Of a stretch of 35,449 nucleotides of DNA, positions 20,576-29,177 are shown in pieces. Under the pieces are notes generated by a model, which saw nothing but the letters and a program-made list of their open reading frames with translations, did not search any database and was not told where the DNA came from. Source of the DNA: Hallerella sp964397425 (GTDB lineage Bacteria > Fibrobacterota > Fibrobacteria > Fibrobacterales > Fibrobacteraceae); assembly GCA_964397425.1 (NCBI GenBank), contig CAYNID010000014.1, forward strand, positions 1-35,449. Reading direction: 5' to 3'. The first letter of the stretch is position 1, and each line of letters begins with the position of its first letter. Made by a program: the position numbers and the translations under genes.

Positions 20576-21031
20576 ATGGCTTTGAATTGTTTTGGTAAAT
20601 GGATCCAAAAATTACCCAAGAGGGAAGCTCTTTTGGGGCAGCTTTGGCGGTATTGCATCACGGGCGGCTTGGCGTTCGTTGTCGATTTTGGCTTGTTCGG
20701 CGTGTTTCTTTATGGGGTGGGCGTTCACTATCTTTTGGCGAATTTGATTGGACTTGTTTTTGGACTCGCCGTCAATTACGCGATAAGCGTGGGCTGGGTG
20801 TTTTCCGCTTGCCAACGGCAATTCGAAGCTAAGAAATGGTTGGAAGTGGCGCTGTTTGTCTCTGTCGGCATTTTGGGTGTCGCGTTAAATCAGGCCCTGA
20901 TGTATTTGATGGTTGACCTTTTCGATTGGCAACCGATGATTTCAAAAATTCTTGCGGCAGGAATCGTCTTGATGTGGAATTTTGGCGGCAGGAAGTGTTT
21001 GCTTTTTAAAAAGAGGAAAGAATCCCTATGA
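20576..21031 (+). CDS. GtrA-family membrane protein
   Basis: 151 residues with four predicted membrane helices (about 25-47, 52-72, 87-110, 117-138) and the GtrA hallmarks: RYCITGGLAFVVDFGLF in helix 1, NLIGLVFGLAVNYAISVGWVF in helix 2 and a basic C-terminus. GtrA-type proteins are thought to flip or help present polyprenyl-linked sugars across the inner membrane. Its stop overlaps the next ATG (ATGA at 21028-21031). Together with the two following genes it forms a glycan-modification module. Confidence 0.92.
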   Translation: MALNCFGKWIQKLPKREALLGQLWRYCITGGLAFVVDFGLFGVFLYGVGVHYLLANLIGLVFGLAVNYAISVGWVFSACQRQFEAKKWLEVALFVSVGILGVALNQALMYLMVDLFDWQPMISKILAAGIVLMWNFGGRKCLLFKKRKESL

Positions 21032-22599
21032 AAACGGCTGTGATTATCGGGGCGGGACCGGCTGGGTTGACTGCCGCGCTAGAACTGTTGCGGACGACCG
21101 ATGTGAAACCCATTGTTTTTGAAGAAAACGATTTTGTCGGAGGAATTTCGAGAACTGCCGTATACAAGGGAAATCGGATGGACATCGGCGGGCATCGTTT
21201 TTTCAGCAAGAACGATACCGTAATGGATTGGTGGGCAGAAATTTTGCCGTTGCAGGGAAGCCCTAGCCGGGACGATAGGGAAATCGGACGACCGGTGAAT
21301 ACCGTTGACGGCGGGCCGGATCCGGAAAAGGAAGACCGCGTGATGCTCGTCCGTTCGCGGCTTTCCAGGATTCTCTACATGCGCAAGCTTTTTGATTATC
21401 CGGTCAGCCTGAACGCCGCGACGATTCGGAATTTGGGACTTTGGCGCATGTTCAAAATCGGCATGAGCTATTTGAAGGTCTGCATTCTCCCCAAGCGGAA
21501 GGAAGTCTCTTTGGAAGATTTCATGATCAACCGTTTTGGCGTGGAACTTTACCGGACATTTTTCCGCGATTATACGGAAAAGGTCTGGGGGATTCCCTGT
21601 GATCAAATTGGAGCGGACTGGGGGGCGCAGCGGATCAAAGGACTTTCTATCGCAAAGACGTTGCTCCATGCGTTCAGGGCGATGCTTCCTCGTCGGGAAA
21701 GTGGTATCCGCCAGAAAGAAACGGAGACCAGTTTAATCGGCGAATTTCTTTATCCAAAACTCGGACCGGGAGAACTTTGGGAAACGGTTGCCGATGAAGT
21801 GAAAAAACGTGGCGGGGAAATTCACTTGAAGGCGAAAGTCACCGCTTTTGAAACATCCGAAAATAAAATTTCGGCGATCCGTTACACGGAAAATGGCGAA
21901 GAAAAAGTTCTCGGCGGAGATTTCTTTTTGAGCACGATGCCGGTCAAGGAACTGATAAGCGACTTGCCGGATGCCCCCGAAGAAGTGCGCCGAGTCGCGA
22001 ACGGGCTTGTTTACCGCGACTTTATGACGGTGGGGCTTCTTCTGGATTCCATCGATATTTCAAATCCGGCAAAACCGGGAACGCCCGAAAGTAAACTCCG
22101 CTTTGTCGCGGACAACTGGATTTACGTACAGGAATCCGATGTGAAGCTGGGACGCATCCAAGTGTTCAACAACTGGAGCCCTTATCTTGTCGCGGACGCG
22201 TCAAAAGTTTGGATAGGCCTTGAATACTTTGTGAACGAAGGCGATTCCATGTGGAACATGGCAGACGGGGATTTTATTGAATTTGCCAAGGAAGAACTGG
22301 AAAAAATCCATGTGGCGAAAAAATCCGCGGTGAAAGATGCCGTCCTTTTCCGCGTTCCCAAAACATATCCGGCTTATTTCGGCACTTATGGGGAATTTGA
22401 CAAAATCCGCGCTTATACGGATGGAATTGAAAATCTGTTCTTGATGGGCAGAAACGGAATGCACCGCTATAACAATATGGATCACAGTATGCTCACGGCG
22501 ATGGAAGCGGTCAAATGCATCCGTGAAAATTCCAAAGACAAGTCTCCTCTTTGGAATGTCAACGCCGAAAAAGAATACCATGAAGGAAAATCAACGTGA
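21028..22599 (+). CDS. FAD-dependent oxidoreductase (UDP-galactopyranose mutase/protoporphyrinogen oxidase-like)
   Basis: 523 residues. An N-terminal Rossmann motif AVIIGAGPAGLTAALELL (4-21), then VGGISRTAVYKGNRMDIGGHRFF, where the GG and the R/GGHRFF signature of the amine oxidase/UDP-galactopyranose mutase-like clan are clear. The C-terminal FAD-binding segment (NLFLMGRNGMHRYNNMDHSM) is present. Proteins of this type commonly sit in O-antigen, mycolate-arabinogalactan and other polysaccharide clusters beside GtrA and GT-C enzymes. The exact reaction is unknown; a flavin-dependent sugar or polyprenyl-sugar step is likely. It overlaps both neighbours by 4 nt, so the three are co-translated. 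Confidence 0.9.
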   Translation: MKTAVIIGAGPAGLTAALELLRTTDVKPIVFEENDFVGGISRTAVYKGNRMDIGGHRFFSKNDTVMDWWAEILPLQGSPSRDDREIGRPVNTVDGGPDPEKEDRVMLVRSRLSRILYMRKLFDYPVSLNAATIRNLGLWRMFKIGMSYLKVCILPKRKEVSLEDFMINRFGVELYRTFFRDYTEKVWGIPCDQIGADWGAQRIKGLSIAKTLLHAFRAMLPRRESGIRQKETETSLIGEFLYPKLGPGELWETVADEVKKRGGEIHLKAKVTAFETSENKISAIRYTENGEEKVLGGDFFLSTMPVKELISDLPDAPEEVRRVANGLVYRDFMTVGLLLDSIDISNPAKPGTPESKLRFVADNWIYVQESDVKLGRIQVFNNWSPYLVADASKVWIGLEYFVNEGDSMWNMADGDFIEFAKEELEKIHVAKKSAVKDAVLFRVPKTYPAYFGTYGEFDKIRAYTDGIENLFLMGRNGMHRYNNMDHSMLTAMEAVKCIRENSKDKSPLWNVNAEKEYHEGKST

Positions 22600-24329
22600 A
22601 AAAGTTTCTCCGGATCCCGGAATTTTATTTGGCAGTCGTTCTCCTGGCGTTCATCGGGGTGGCTGTTTTCAGCGAACCGGAAGTCCGGAATATACGGCTT
22701 CTGGTCAAGGGCTTTGAACGCGAAGCGTCTTTTCCCATTTCGGAAGAAATTTCGACGCGCCACCTGTTCCATGTCAATTTTGACGTGGAAAGTGTTCGGT
22801 TTCCTGCGTATTCGCTGCACATTGTTCCCGATGATTGCTTAGAAGGTCTCACCGTTAACGGAGTCCGTGTCAGTTTGGATTCGGTGGAAAACCGCTGCGA
22901 TTATACGAAGGGCGTCATTCTCGATTCCGGAATTTTACCCCGTGCGGAAAATGGGAAATTGAACGTTTCCATGGCGTTGCGGAATACGGGCGGTCCGGGA
23001 GGTGTCTCGGCGGAGGTTTATTCTTCAGGATTTGGGTGGAGGCTTTTTCAAACGGCGTTCATCCTGGAATTCTTCGTGCTCCTGTTTTTTGTGCTGCGCC
23101 GCTTCCGGATGCCTGTCGGCCTTTCTCTGTTGATTTTGCTTGCGACGCTGGCGCATGTCGTTTATACCGAAGTGACGCCTTATACGGCGCGTTCTCACGA
23201 TGTCTGGGGACACGTGGAATATGTTGAATCCATCGCGGACAATCACCGGATTCCCGCGGATGATGCCTGTTGGAGCTGTTATCATCCCCCTGTTTACTAT
23301 ACGTTGATGGCGCCGGTGTGGAGTGCCGCAGAAATGTTCGGATTCCCGCCGACCCGCGCTCTCCAATGGGCTTCGCTTTGTTTCTCGTTTGTGATGGTGG
23401 CTGTGGGGATAGGCGCTTTGCGCTTGTTGATGTCGGGTTCCGCTTTGTGGATTTCGTCCATTTTGTGGGCTTTTTGGCCCGTGCTTTTTTTAGTCGCTCC
23501 GCGAGTGGGGAACGATCAGCTGTTTTTTGTCGCCCATGTCGTATGCTTTTGCGCATCTTTGGGCTATGTCGTCAAGAAAAAAGCCTGGTGCCTGATTTTG
23601 GGCGCAGCCGCCTGCTGGATTGCCTTCTGGACAAAATCCACAGGTTCTGTCTCCATTTGCATTTGGCTCTTGGGCTTTTTGCTTGGGTATTTTCCGCGGG
23701 AAAAATTTTTGCCGAAAATCTCCGAATGGGCGGGCCTCGGCGTAATGGCCGCTTTGGGCGTTTCCATCGTGCTGAAAATTTTATTGGGCGAAAATCTCGT
23801 GGGAAACGCGAGTGGCTTGAACGGCGCTTTGCGCGTCGGCTCGGATCCGGTGAATTTTCTTTATTTTGACATTCCGGGGTATCTTTCGTCCCTGTATGCG
23901 AACGCCTGGTCAGATGAAGGGGGAAGACAGTATTTTTGGAATTATTTGATGAAGACGTCTCTATTCGGTGAATTTCAAATCCGGACAGATGCCTTTGGAA
24001 AGTGGACAGCATCCATCATCAATTATTCTTTCTTTGGACTTTTGATTTTTGCCGCCGTGGGCTTTTGGAAAAAGAAATTCAACAAGGCGATTCTGCTGCT
24101 GTTTTTCCAGGCGCTTCTTTTCGTGTTGGCGCTGGCCGTGTTGCGGTTTAAATATCCTTATTCGTGCAGCAACGATTTCCGTTACATTGTTCCTGTTTTG
24201 CTGTCGTTTGTTCCGTTTGTCGGTTGGGGCATTTGCAAGGAAGGCGCCTCGGTCAAATGGAAAGTGGCGGGAATTCTTTGTGTGGCGTTTTTTGTCGGCG
24301 CGACCTGCCTGCTTTATCTGTCGCTTTGA
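22596..24329 (+). CDS. GT-C-type membrane glycosyltransferase
   Basis: 577 residues from a GTG start with AAGGAAAA upstream; the GTGA overlaps the previous stop. An N-terminal helix (about 7-24) leads to a periplasmic beta-rich domain (about 25-145), then at least nine membrane helices. The first large loop after the second helix carries TPYTARSHDVWGHVEYVESI and CWSCYHPPVYY, the position where GT-C transferases such as GT39/ArnT-like enzymes have acidic catalytic residues. It probably transfers a sugar from a polyprenyl-phosphate donor to an envelope acceptor. The inserted N-terminal periplasmic domain is unusual. The family number is not certain. Confidence 0.85.
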   Translation: MKKFLRIPEFYLAVVLLAFIGVAVFSEPEVRNIRLLVKGFEREASFPISEEISTRHLFHVNFDVESVRFPAYSLHIVPDDCLEGLTVNGVRVSLDSVENRCDYTKGVILDSGILPRAENGKLNVSMALRNTGGPGGVSAEVYSSGFGWRLFQTAFILEFFVLLFFVLRRFRMPVGLSLLILLATLAHVVYTEVTPYTARSHDVWGHVEYVESIADNHRIPADDACWSCYHPPVYYTLMAPVWSAAEMFGFPPTRALQWASLCFSFVMVAVGIGALRLLMSGSALWISSILWAFWPVLFLVAPRVGNDQLFFVAHVVCFCASLGYVVKKKAWCLILGAAACWIAFWTKSTGSVSICIWLLGFLLGYFPREKFLPKISEWAGLGVMAALGVSIVLKILLGENLVGNASGLNGALRVGSDPVNFLYFDIPGYLSSLYANAWSDEGGRQYFWNYLMKTSLFGEFQIRTDAFGKWTASIINYSFFGLLIFAAVGFWKKKFNKAILLLFFQALLFVLALAVLRFKYPYSCSNDFRYIVPVLLSFVPFVGWGICKEGASVKWKVAGILCVAFFVGATCLLYLSL

Positions 24330-24364
24330 CGTTCCCATCTTGCCGGAATGTGAAAGGAAATAGC

Positions 24365-24373
24365 TATCTTTTG
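24365..24373 (+). promoter_or_regulatory. TAnnTTT box of purL
   Basis: TATCTTTTG then GGC, 30 nt before the ATG at 24404; AAGG lies in the leader. An inverted repeat TTGGGC...GCCCAA (24371-24395) overlaps the end of the box. Confidence 0.55.
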
Positions 24374-24403
24374 GGCGGATCAAAATTTAGCCCAAGGTAG
24401 TTT

Positions 24404-27400
24404 ATGCTTATTCTTCGCGCATCGCCGGCCCTCTCTTCGTTTCGAATTCAAAAGCTTCTTTCCGATTTCCGGCAAGAAGCGCTCCCGGTTCAGGGCGTCT
24501 ATGCGGAATTTGTCCATGTTGTCGATTTGGAATCGGACCTTTCTCCAGAAAAAAAATCCACTCTGGAAAAATTGCTGACATACGGTCCGTCCCTTGAAGC
24601 GAAAAATCCGGAAGGAACGCTTTTTGTCGTCGCGCCGCGTCCGGGAACCATTAGCCCGTGGAGCTCTAAGGCTACGGATATCGCCCACATTTGCGGACTT
24701 TCCGAAGTCAAGCGAATCGAACGCGCTGTCGCTTATTACATCGACTTTAACGGAGGCGTCACCGAAGAAGTTTCGCAAAAGGTCAAAGCCAAAATCCACG
24801 ACCGGATGACGGAAAAAGTTTTTTCGGCGTTTCAACAATTAGACGTCCTCTTTTTGCACGAACAGCCGAAGAAACTGGTCGAAGTCCCGCTCCTTTCGGA
24901 AGGGCGGATTGCTTTGGAACGGGCGGACAAGCAAATGGGGCTCGCCCTCTCGCCTTCGGAAATCGATTACCTGCTCGAAAGTTTCAACGCGTTGAAACGC
25001 AATCCGACGGATGTCGAACTTTACATGTTTGCAGAAATGAATTCCGAACATTGTCGGCACAAGGTCTTTGGTGCAGAATGGACCATCGATGGCGAAAAGA
25101 AAGATTTGTCGCTTTTCCAGATGATCAAGAATACGTATAAAATGCATCCGGACAACATTCTGTCGGCGTATAAGGACAATGCCGCCGTGATGAATGGGGC
25201 GAAAAAGGCGGGGCGTTATTACGCAGATCCGAAGACAAACGCTTACGGTTGGCACGAAGAACCGGTTCCCATTTTGATGAAAGTGGAAACGCATAACCAT
25301 CCGACGGCAATTTCGCCGTTTCCGGGAGCGGCGACGGGCAGTGGCGGCGAAATCCGCGACGAAGGGGCTACGGGCCGCGGTTCCAAACCCAAAGCGGGCC
25401 TCACGGGATACAGTGTTTCGAATTTGAAAATTCCGGGATTTGAACAGCCGTGGGAAAAGGATTTTGGAAATCCGTCCCGGTTGGCGTCTCCGCTTGATAT
25501 CATGATCGAAGGGCCTCTCGGCGGTGCGGCGTTCAACAATGAATTTGGCCGTCCGAACATTTTGGGATATTTCCGTACATTTGAAGAAGAAGTTCCGGCG
25601 ACAAAAGGAAAGGAAGTCCGCGGTTATCATAAGCCGATTATGCTGGCCGGCGGTTTGGGAAATATCAAAGAGGAATTTATCGCAAAGGGACACATCAATC
25701 CGGGTGATGCTTTAATCGCTTTGGGTGGGCCGGCGATGCTCATCGGGCTTGGCGGTGGAGCGGCGAGCTCGCTCACCAGCGGAAGCGGAAACGAAGATTT
25801 GGATTTTGCCAGTGTCCAGCGCGGCAATCCGGAAATGCAGCGCCGTTGCCAAGAAGTCATTGACCGCTGCTGGGCGTTGGAAAAGGACAATCCGATTTCT
25901 TTCATTCACGATGTCGGCGCTGGTGGACTTTCGAACGCATTCCCGGAACTGGTGAACGATGGCGGCTTAGGTGGCCAGTTCGAACTTCGCAAGGTGCCAA
26001 ACGATGAACCGGGCATGAGCCCTTACGAAATCTGGAGCAACGAATCCCAGGAACGCTATGTGATTGCCGTTCCCCAAGACAAGCTTGAAATTTTTGACGC
26101 GATTTGCAAACGGGAGCGTTGCCCGTATGCGATTGTGGGGACAGCAGTGGAACAAAAGCGCTTGACTCTGACGGATTCGCACTTTCAGAATACGCCTGTC
26201 GATATGCCGCTGAACGTATTGCTCGGCAAACCGCCCCGGATGATTCGCAACAACCGTTCGGAAAAGCGTCCTCTCGGGCCGACTCCTGTTTTGGATTCCC
26301 AGACGATTGCAGAAGTGGCAAAACGCGTCCTTTCGAATCCCAGCGTCGCCGACAAAACGTTCTTGATTACAATTGGAGACCGTTCCGTCACCGGGATGAT
26401 TTCCCGGGATCAGATGGTTGGGCCGTGGCAGGTGCCAGTTGCGGACGTTGCCGTGACGACATCGACGTTGGATTCGTTTGAAGGGGAAGCGATGAGCATT
26501 GGCGAACGGGCTCCTGTCGCCCTGATTTCCCCGGCGGCCAGCGCCAGAATGGCGGTCGCCGAAGCCCTGACGAATATGGCTGCGGCAAATGTCGAAGACA
26601 TGGGACGGATAAATCTTTCGGCGAACTGGATGGCTTCTCCGAATTATGAAGGCGATGGCGCGGATCTTTACGAAGCGGTCAAGGCCATTGGCATGGAACT
26701 TTGCCCGGAATTGGGAATCACCATTCCAGTCGGCAAGGACTCCATGAGCATGAGCACTGTTTGGAAAGATGACAAGGGCGAACACAACGTCACCGCTCCG
26801 ATTTCTGTCGTCATCAGCGCATTTGCTCCGGTTGCAGATGCCCGCATTACCCTTACGCCGGTATTGCAGAAGAAAGCGTCCCGGCTTCTCCTTGTCGATT
26901 TGGCTCACGGCAAACATCGTATGGGCGCTTCCATTGCCACCCAGGTGTTCTGTGAACTCGGAAACGAAGCTCCGGATGTCGAAAGTGCGACGGAACTCCG
27001 CGCCTTCTTTGAAACGATACAGAGGTTGAACCGCAGCGGGAAAATTCTCGCTTATCACGACAAGTCGGATGGCGGACTTTTTGTCGCGGCCCTTGAAATG
27101 GCTTTTGCCGGGCATCTGGGCGTGACTCTCGACGTGAACGCGTTGCCTGGAACGCCTATCGAAGTTCTTTTCAACGAAGAATTGGGCGCGCTCATCCAAG
27201 TTGCAGAAAGTGATGTCGAAGCGGTCAAGAAGGCTTTTGCCGACGCGGGACTTGCAGAAACCGTTTTGGATGTGGGAACGATAAACGACTCGTATCAGTT
27301 CAAAGTCTTTGATTACTCCGAAGGCCTTTCCGAATTGCGCGCCATCTGGAGCGACACGACGCGGCGCATCGCCGCCCTTCGCGATAATCCGGAATGTGCC

Positions 27401-28267
27401 GAAAGCGAATATCGTTTAAAGCTCGAACAGGACGATCCGGGCATTACGCCGAAATTGACCTTCGATGTCTCTGTCAAAAAGGATTACGAAAGCCGTCCGA
27501 AAATGGCCATTCTCCGGGAACAGGGAATTAACGGCGAAGTCGAAATGGCGGCGGCGTTTGACCGCGCAGGATTTGATTCCATCGACGTGCACATGACGGA
27601 CATTCTTTCTGGAAAGGTTTCCCTCGCCGATTTCCAAGGCATGGTCGCCTGTGGCGGATTCAGCTACGGAGACGTTTTGGGCGCAGGCGAAGGCTGGGCG
27701 AAAAGCATTTTGTTCAACTCGCGTGCGCGGAAAGAATTTGAAGCGTTCTTTAACCGCAAGAATACGTTCACCCTGGGCATTTGCAACGGCTGCCAGATGG
27801 TTTCCAATCTGAAGGATTTGATTCCGGGAGCGTCGCATTGGCCGCGCTTTGTGCAAAACCTTTCGGAACGTTTTGAAGCCCGTTTCGTAAGTCTGAAAGT
27901 GGAAGAGACTCCGTCTGTCCTTCTCAAGGGAATGGCGGGCTCAGTTTTGCCGATAGCCGTTGCGCACGGAGAAGGCCGTGCGGAATTCCCGACGCGCGAA
28001 GCCGCCGAAGCCTGTTTGAAAACAGGCCTTGTCAGCCTCCGTTATGTGGATGGAAAGCACGATTACACAGAACGTTATCCGTTGAATCCGAACGGTTCTC
28101 CGTTTGGCATCACGGGATTGACAAGCGCGGACGGACGCGCCCTCATCATGATGCCGCACCCGGAACGCGTTTTCCGCACGGTCCAGAACAGTTGGCATCC
28201 GGCAGATTGGGGCGAAGACGCACCGTGGATGAAGCTGTTCCGAAACGCTCGTGAATTTGTCGGTTGA
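24404..28267 (+). CDS. purL: Phosphoribosylformylglycinamidine synthase (large, single-chain)
   Basis: 1287 residues, the size of the fused PurL of proteobacteria. It converts formylglycinamide ribonucleotide, glutamine and ATP to the amidine in purine synthesis. Domains: N-terminal PurS-like region (1-150), AIRS-like synthase halves (about 200-1000) with MKVETHNHPTAISPFPGAATG and GGGAASSLTSG, and a C-terminal glutaminase (about 1030-1287) with ICNGCQ (nucleophile Cys1127) and a PHPERVFR His/Glu pair near the end. It is complete. The ATG has AAGG upstream. The following lipoprotein gene starts 3 nt after the stop, so the two are co-transcribed. Confidence 0.97.
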   Translation: MLILRASPALSSFRIQKLLSDFRQEALPVQGVYAEFVHVVDLESDLSPEKKSTLEKLLTYGPSLEAKNPEGTLFVVAPRPGTISPWSSKATDIAHICGLSEVKRIERAVAYYIDFNGGVTEEVSQKVKAKIHDRMTEKVFSAFQQLDVLFLHEQPKKLVEVPLLSEGRIALERADKQMGLALSPSEIDYLLESFNALKRNPTDVELYMFAEMNSEHCRHKVFGAEWTIDGEKKDLSLFQMIKNTYKMHPDNILSAYKDNAAVMNGAKKAGRYYADPKTNAYGWHEEPVPILMKVETHNHPTAISPFPGAATGSGGEIRDEGATGRGSKPKAGLTGYSVSNLKIPGFEQPWEKDFGNPSRLASPLDIMIEGPLGGAAFNNEFGRPNILGYFRTFEEEVPATKGKEVRGYHKPIMLAGGLGNIKEEFIAKGHINPGDALIALGGPAMLIGLGGGAASSLTSGSGNEDLDFASVQRGNPEMQRRCQEVIDRCWALEKDNPISFIHDVGAGGLSNAFPELVNDGGLGGQFELRKVPNDEPGMSPYEIWSNESQERYVIAVPQDKLEIFDAICKRERCPYAIVGTAVEQKRLTLTDSHFQNTPVDMPLNVLLGKPPRMIRNNRSEKRPLGPTPVLDSQTIAEVAKRVLSNPSVADKTFLITIGDRSVTGMISRDQMVGPWQVPVADVAVTTSTLDSFEGEAMSIGERAPVALISPAASARMAVAEALTNMAAANVEDMGRINLSANWMASPNYEGDGADLYEAVKAIGMELCPELGITIPVGKDSMSMSTVWKDDKGEHNVTAPISVVISAFAPVADARITLTPVLQKKASRLLLVDLAHGKHRMGASIATQVFCELGNEAPDVESATELRAFFETIQRLNRSGKILAYHDKSDGGLFVAALEMAFAGHLGVTLDVNALPGTPIEVLFNEELGALIQVAESDVEAVKKAFADAGLAETVLDVGTINDSYQFKVFDYSEGLSELRAIWSDTTRRIAALRDNPECAESEYRLKLEQDDPGITPKLTFDVSVKKDYESRPKMAILREQGINGEVEMAAAFDRAGFDSIDVHMTDILSGKVSLADFQGMVACGGFSYGDVLGAGEGWAKSILFNSRARKEFEAFFNRKNTFTLGICNGCQMVSNLKDLIPGASHWPRFVQNLSERFEARFVSLKVEETPSVLLKGMAGSVLPIAVAHGEGRAEFPTREAAEACLKTGLVSLRYVDGKHDYTERYPLNPNGSPFGITGLTSADGRALIMMPHPERVFRTVQNSWHPADWGEDAPWMKLFRNAREFVG

Positions 28268-28270
28268 CGG

Positions 28271-29104
28271 ATGAAACTGTTGTTGTGGTTCTTAAAAACT
28301 TTGGCGTTATGCGGCGGTATTTTTTTGGCCGCTTGCGCCGGGAACCGCAACGATGCTTCGACAGATTCAGAATGTGCGGATTGCGGAAATCGCGGAAATG
28401 TGGAACTGGAAATTTTCGATGAAAAAGGTTTTGTCGAAATCCGTCCGGATTTTTGGAATACGTTGGATTCCGGGGCTGTTTTAGGCTCCTTTCCGGCTCA
28501 GGAAATTGTCGCCAAATGCCCGGAAGGGACCAAAATTTGCCACAGTTTCAGTGAAGATGCGCTGGATTTTGACTTGGCGGGATTTGAAGATTCCCTGCTC
28601 AAAATCCATTTTCCGAATATGCAGCATGCCCAAATGCTCGAAGGATTGTGGATTCCTGACGAAGATTCGCTTTGGTTGGCGGAGACTCTCCAGAAACTGC
28701 TGCACCAGAATTTTGCCGATGCGAAAAGTCTGAACGATTTTTCTCCGTGGGAAGAACGCGCCTGTTTTCCGGTGGGTTATTCGGCTTTTGACCGCCCTGT
28801 CCCGGAATCTTTCGCGGAAACTCTCCGGCAATTGAACAAAAGATTCAACGTGCGTTACATCAGCATTCCGGTGCGTTTGCAGGTTGAAATGTTGCCCAAG
28901 CTCGGTCGGAGCGGCGGATTTTACTGGAAGTCCCTGTGGACGTTGTGGGATGCTCGCCGCGGAAGTTTGGCGATTCTCGTTTACAGTGAATTCAAAGCGA
29001 AAACGACGGGAAGCGTGCCTCCGGAACGTTTTTGGGCAAAGCCTTTTGCCGAACGTTTGGAAAAGGCCTTGTCGAAAAATCCGGAAACAATTGAAAATCA
29101 TTGA
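28271..29104 (+). CDS. Lipoprotein of unknown function
   Basis: 277 residues with a lipoprotein signal MKLLLWFLKTLALCGGIFLAAC (lipid Cys22). An Asp/Ser/Cys-containing spacer (23-40) follows, with a CADC motif. The body has segments such as LDFDLAGFEDSLLKIHFPNM, LLHQNFADAKSLNDF, RYISIPVRLQVEMLP and GFYWKSLWTLWDARRGSLAILVYSEF; the last two, strands with a basic turn, look like the core of a small envelope alpha/beta domain. The family was not recognised. There are 3 nt between purL and its ATG and no Shine-Dalgarno, so it probably depends on coupling to purL. Confidence 0.8.
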   Translation: MKLLLWFLKTLALCGGIFLAACAGNRNDASTDSECADCGNRGNVELEIFDEKGFVEIRPDFWNTLDSGAVLGSFPAQEIVAKCPEGTKICHSFSEDALDFDLAGFEDSLLKIHFPNMQHAQMLEGLWIPDEDSLWLAETLQKLLHQNFADAKSLNDFSPWEERACFPVGYSAFDRPVPESFAETLRQLNKRFNVRYISIPVRLQVEMLPKLGRSGGFYWKSLWTLWDARRGSLAILVYSEFKAKTTGSVPPERFWAKPFAERLEKALSKNPETIENH

Positions 29105-29143
29105 ATGGCCGCGTGGAAACTTGAACGTGCCATTTGGAAAAGC

Positions 29144-29151
29144 TAAATTGA
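29144..29151 (+). promoter_or_regulatory. TAnnTTG box of ychF
   Basis: TAAATTGA, 26 nt before the ATG at 29178, with AAGGAG in the leader. Confidence 0.5.
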
Positions 29152-29177
29152 AATCCGTTTAGCAAGGAGTTTGCCTT

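Noticed and set aside
25967..27199. 410-residue minus-strand frame inside purL
   Set aside because: It is antisense to intact PurL catalytic domains, has Arg/His-rich shadow composition, and has no promoter box or ribosome site.
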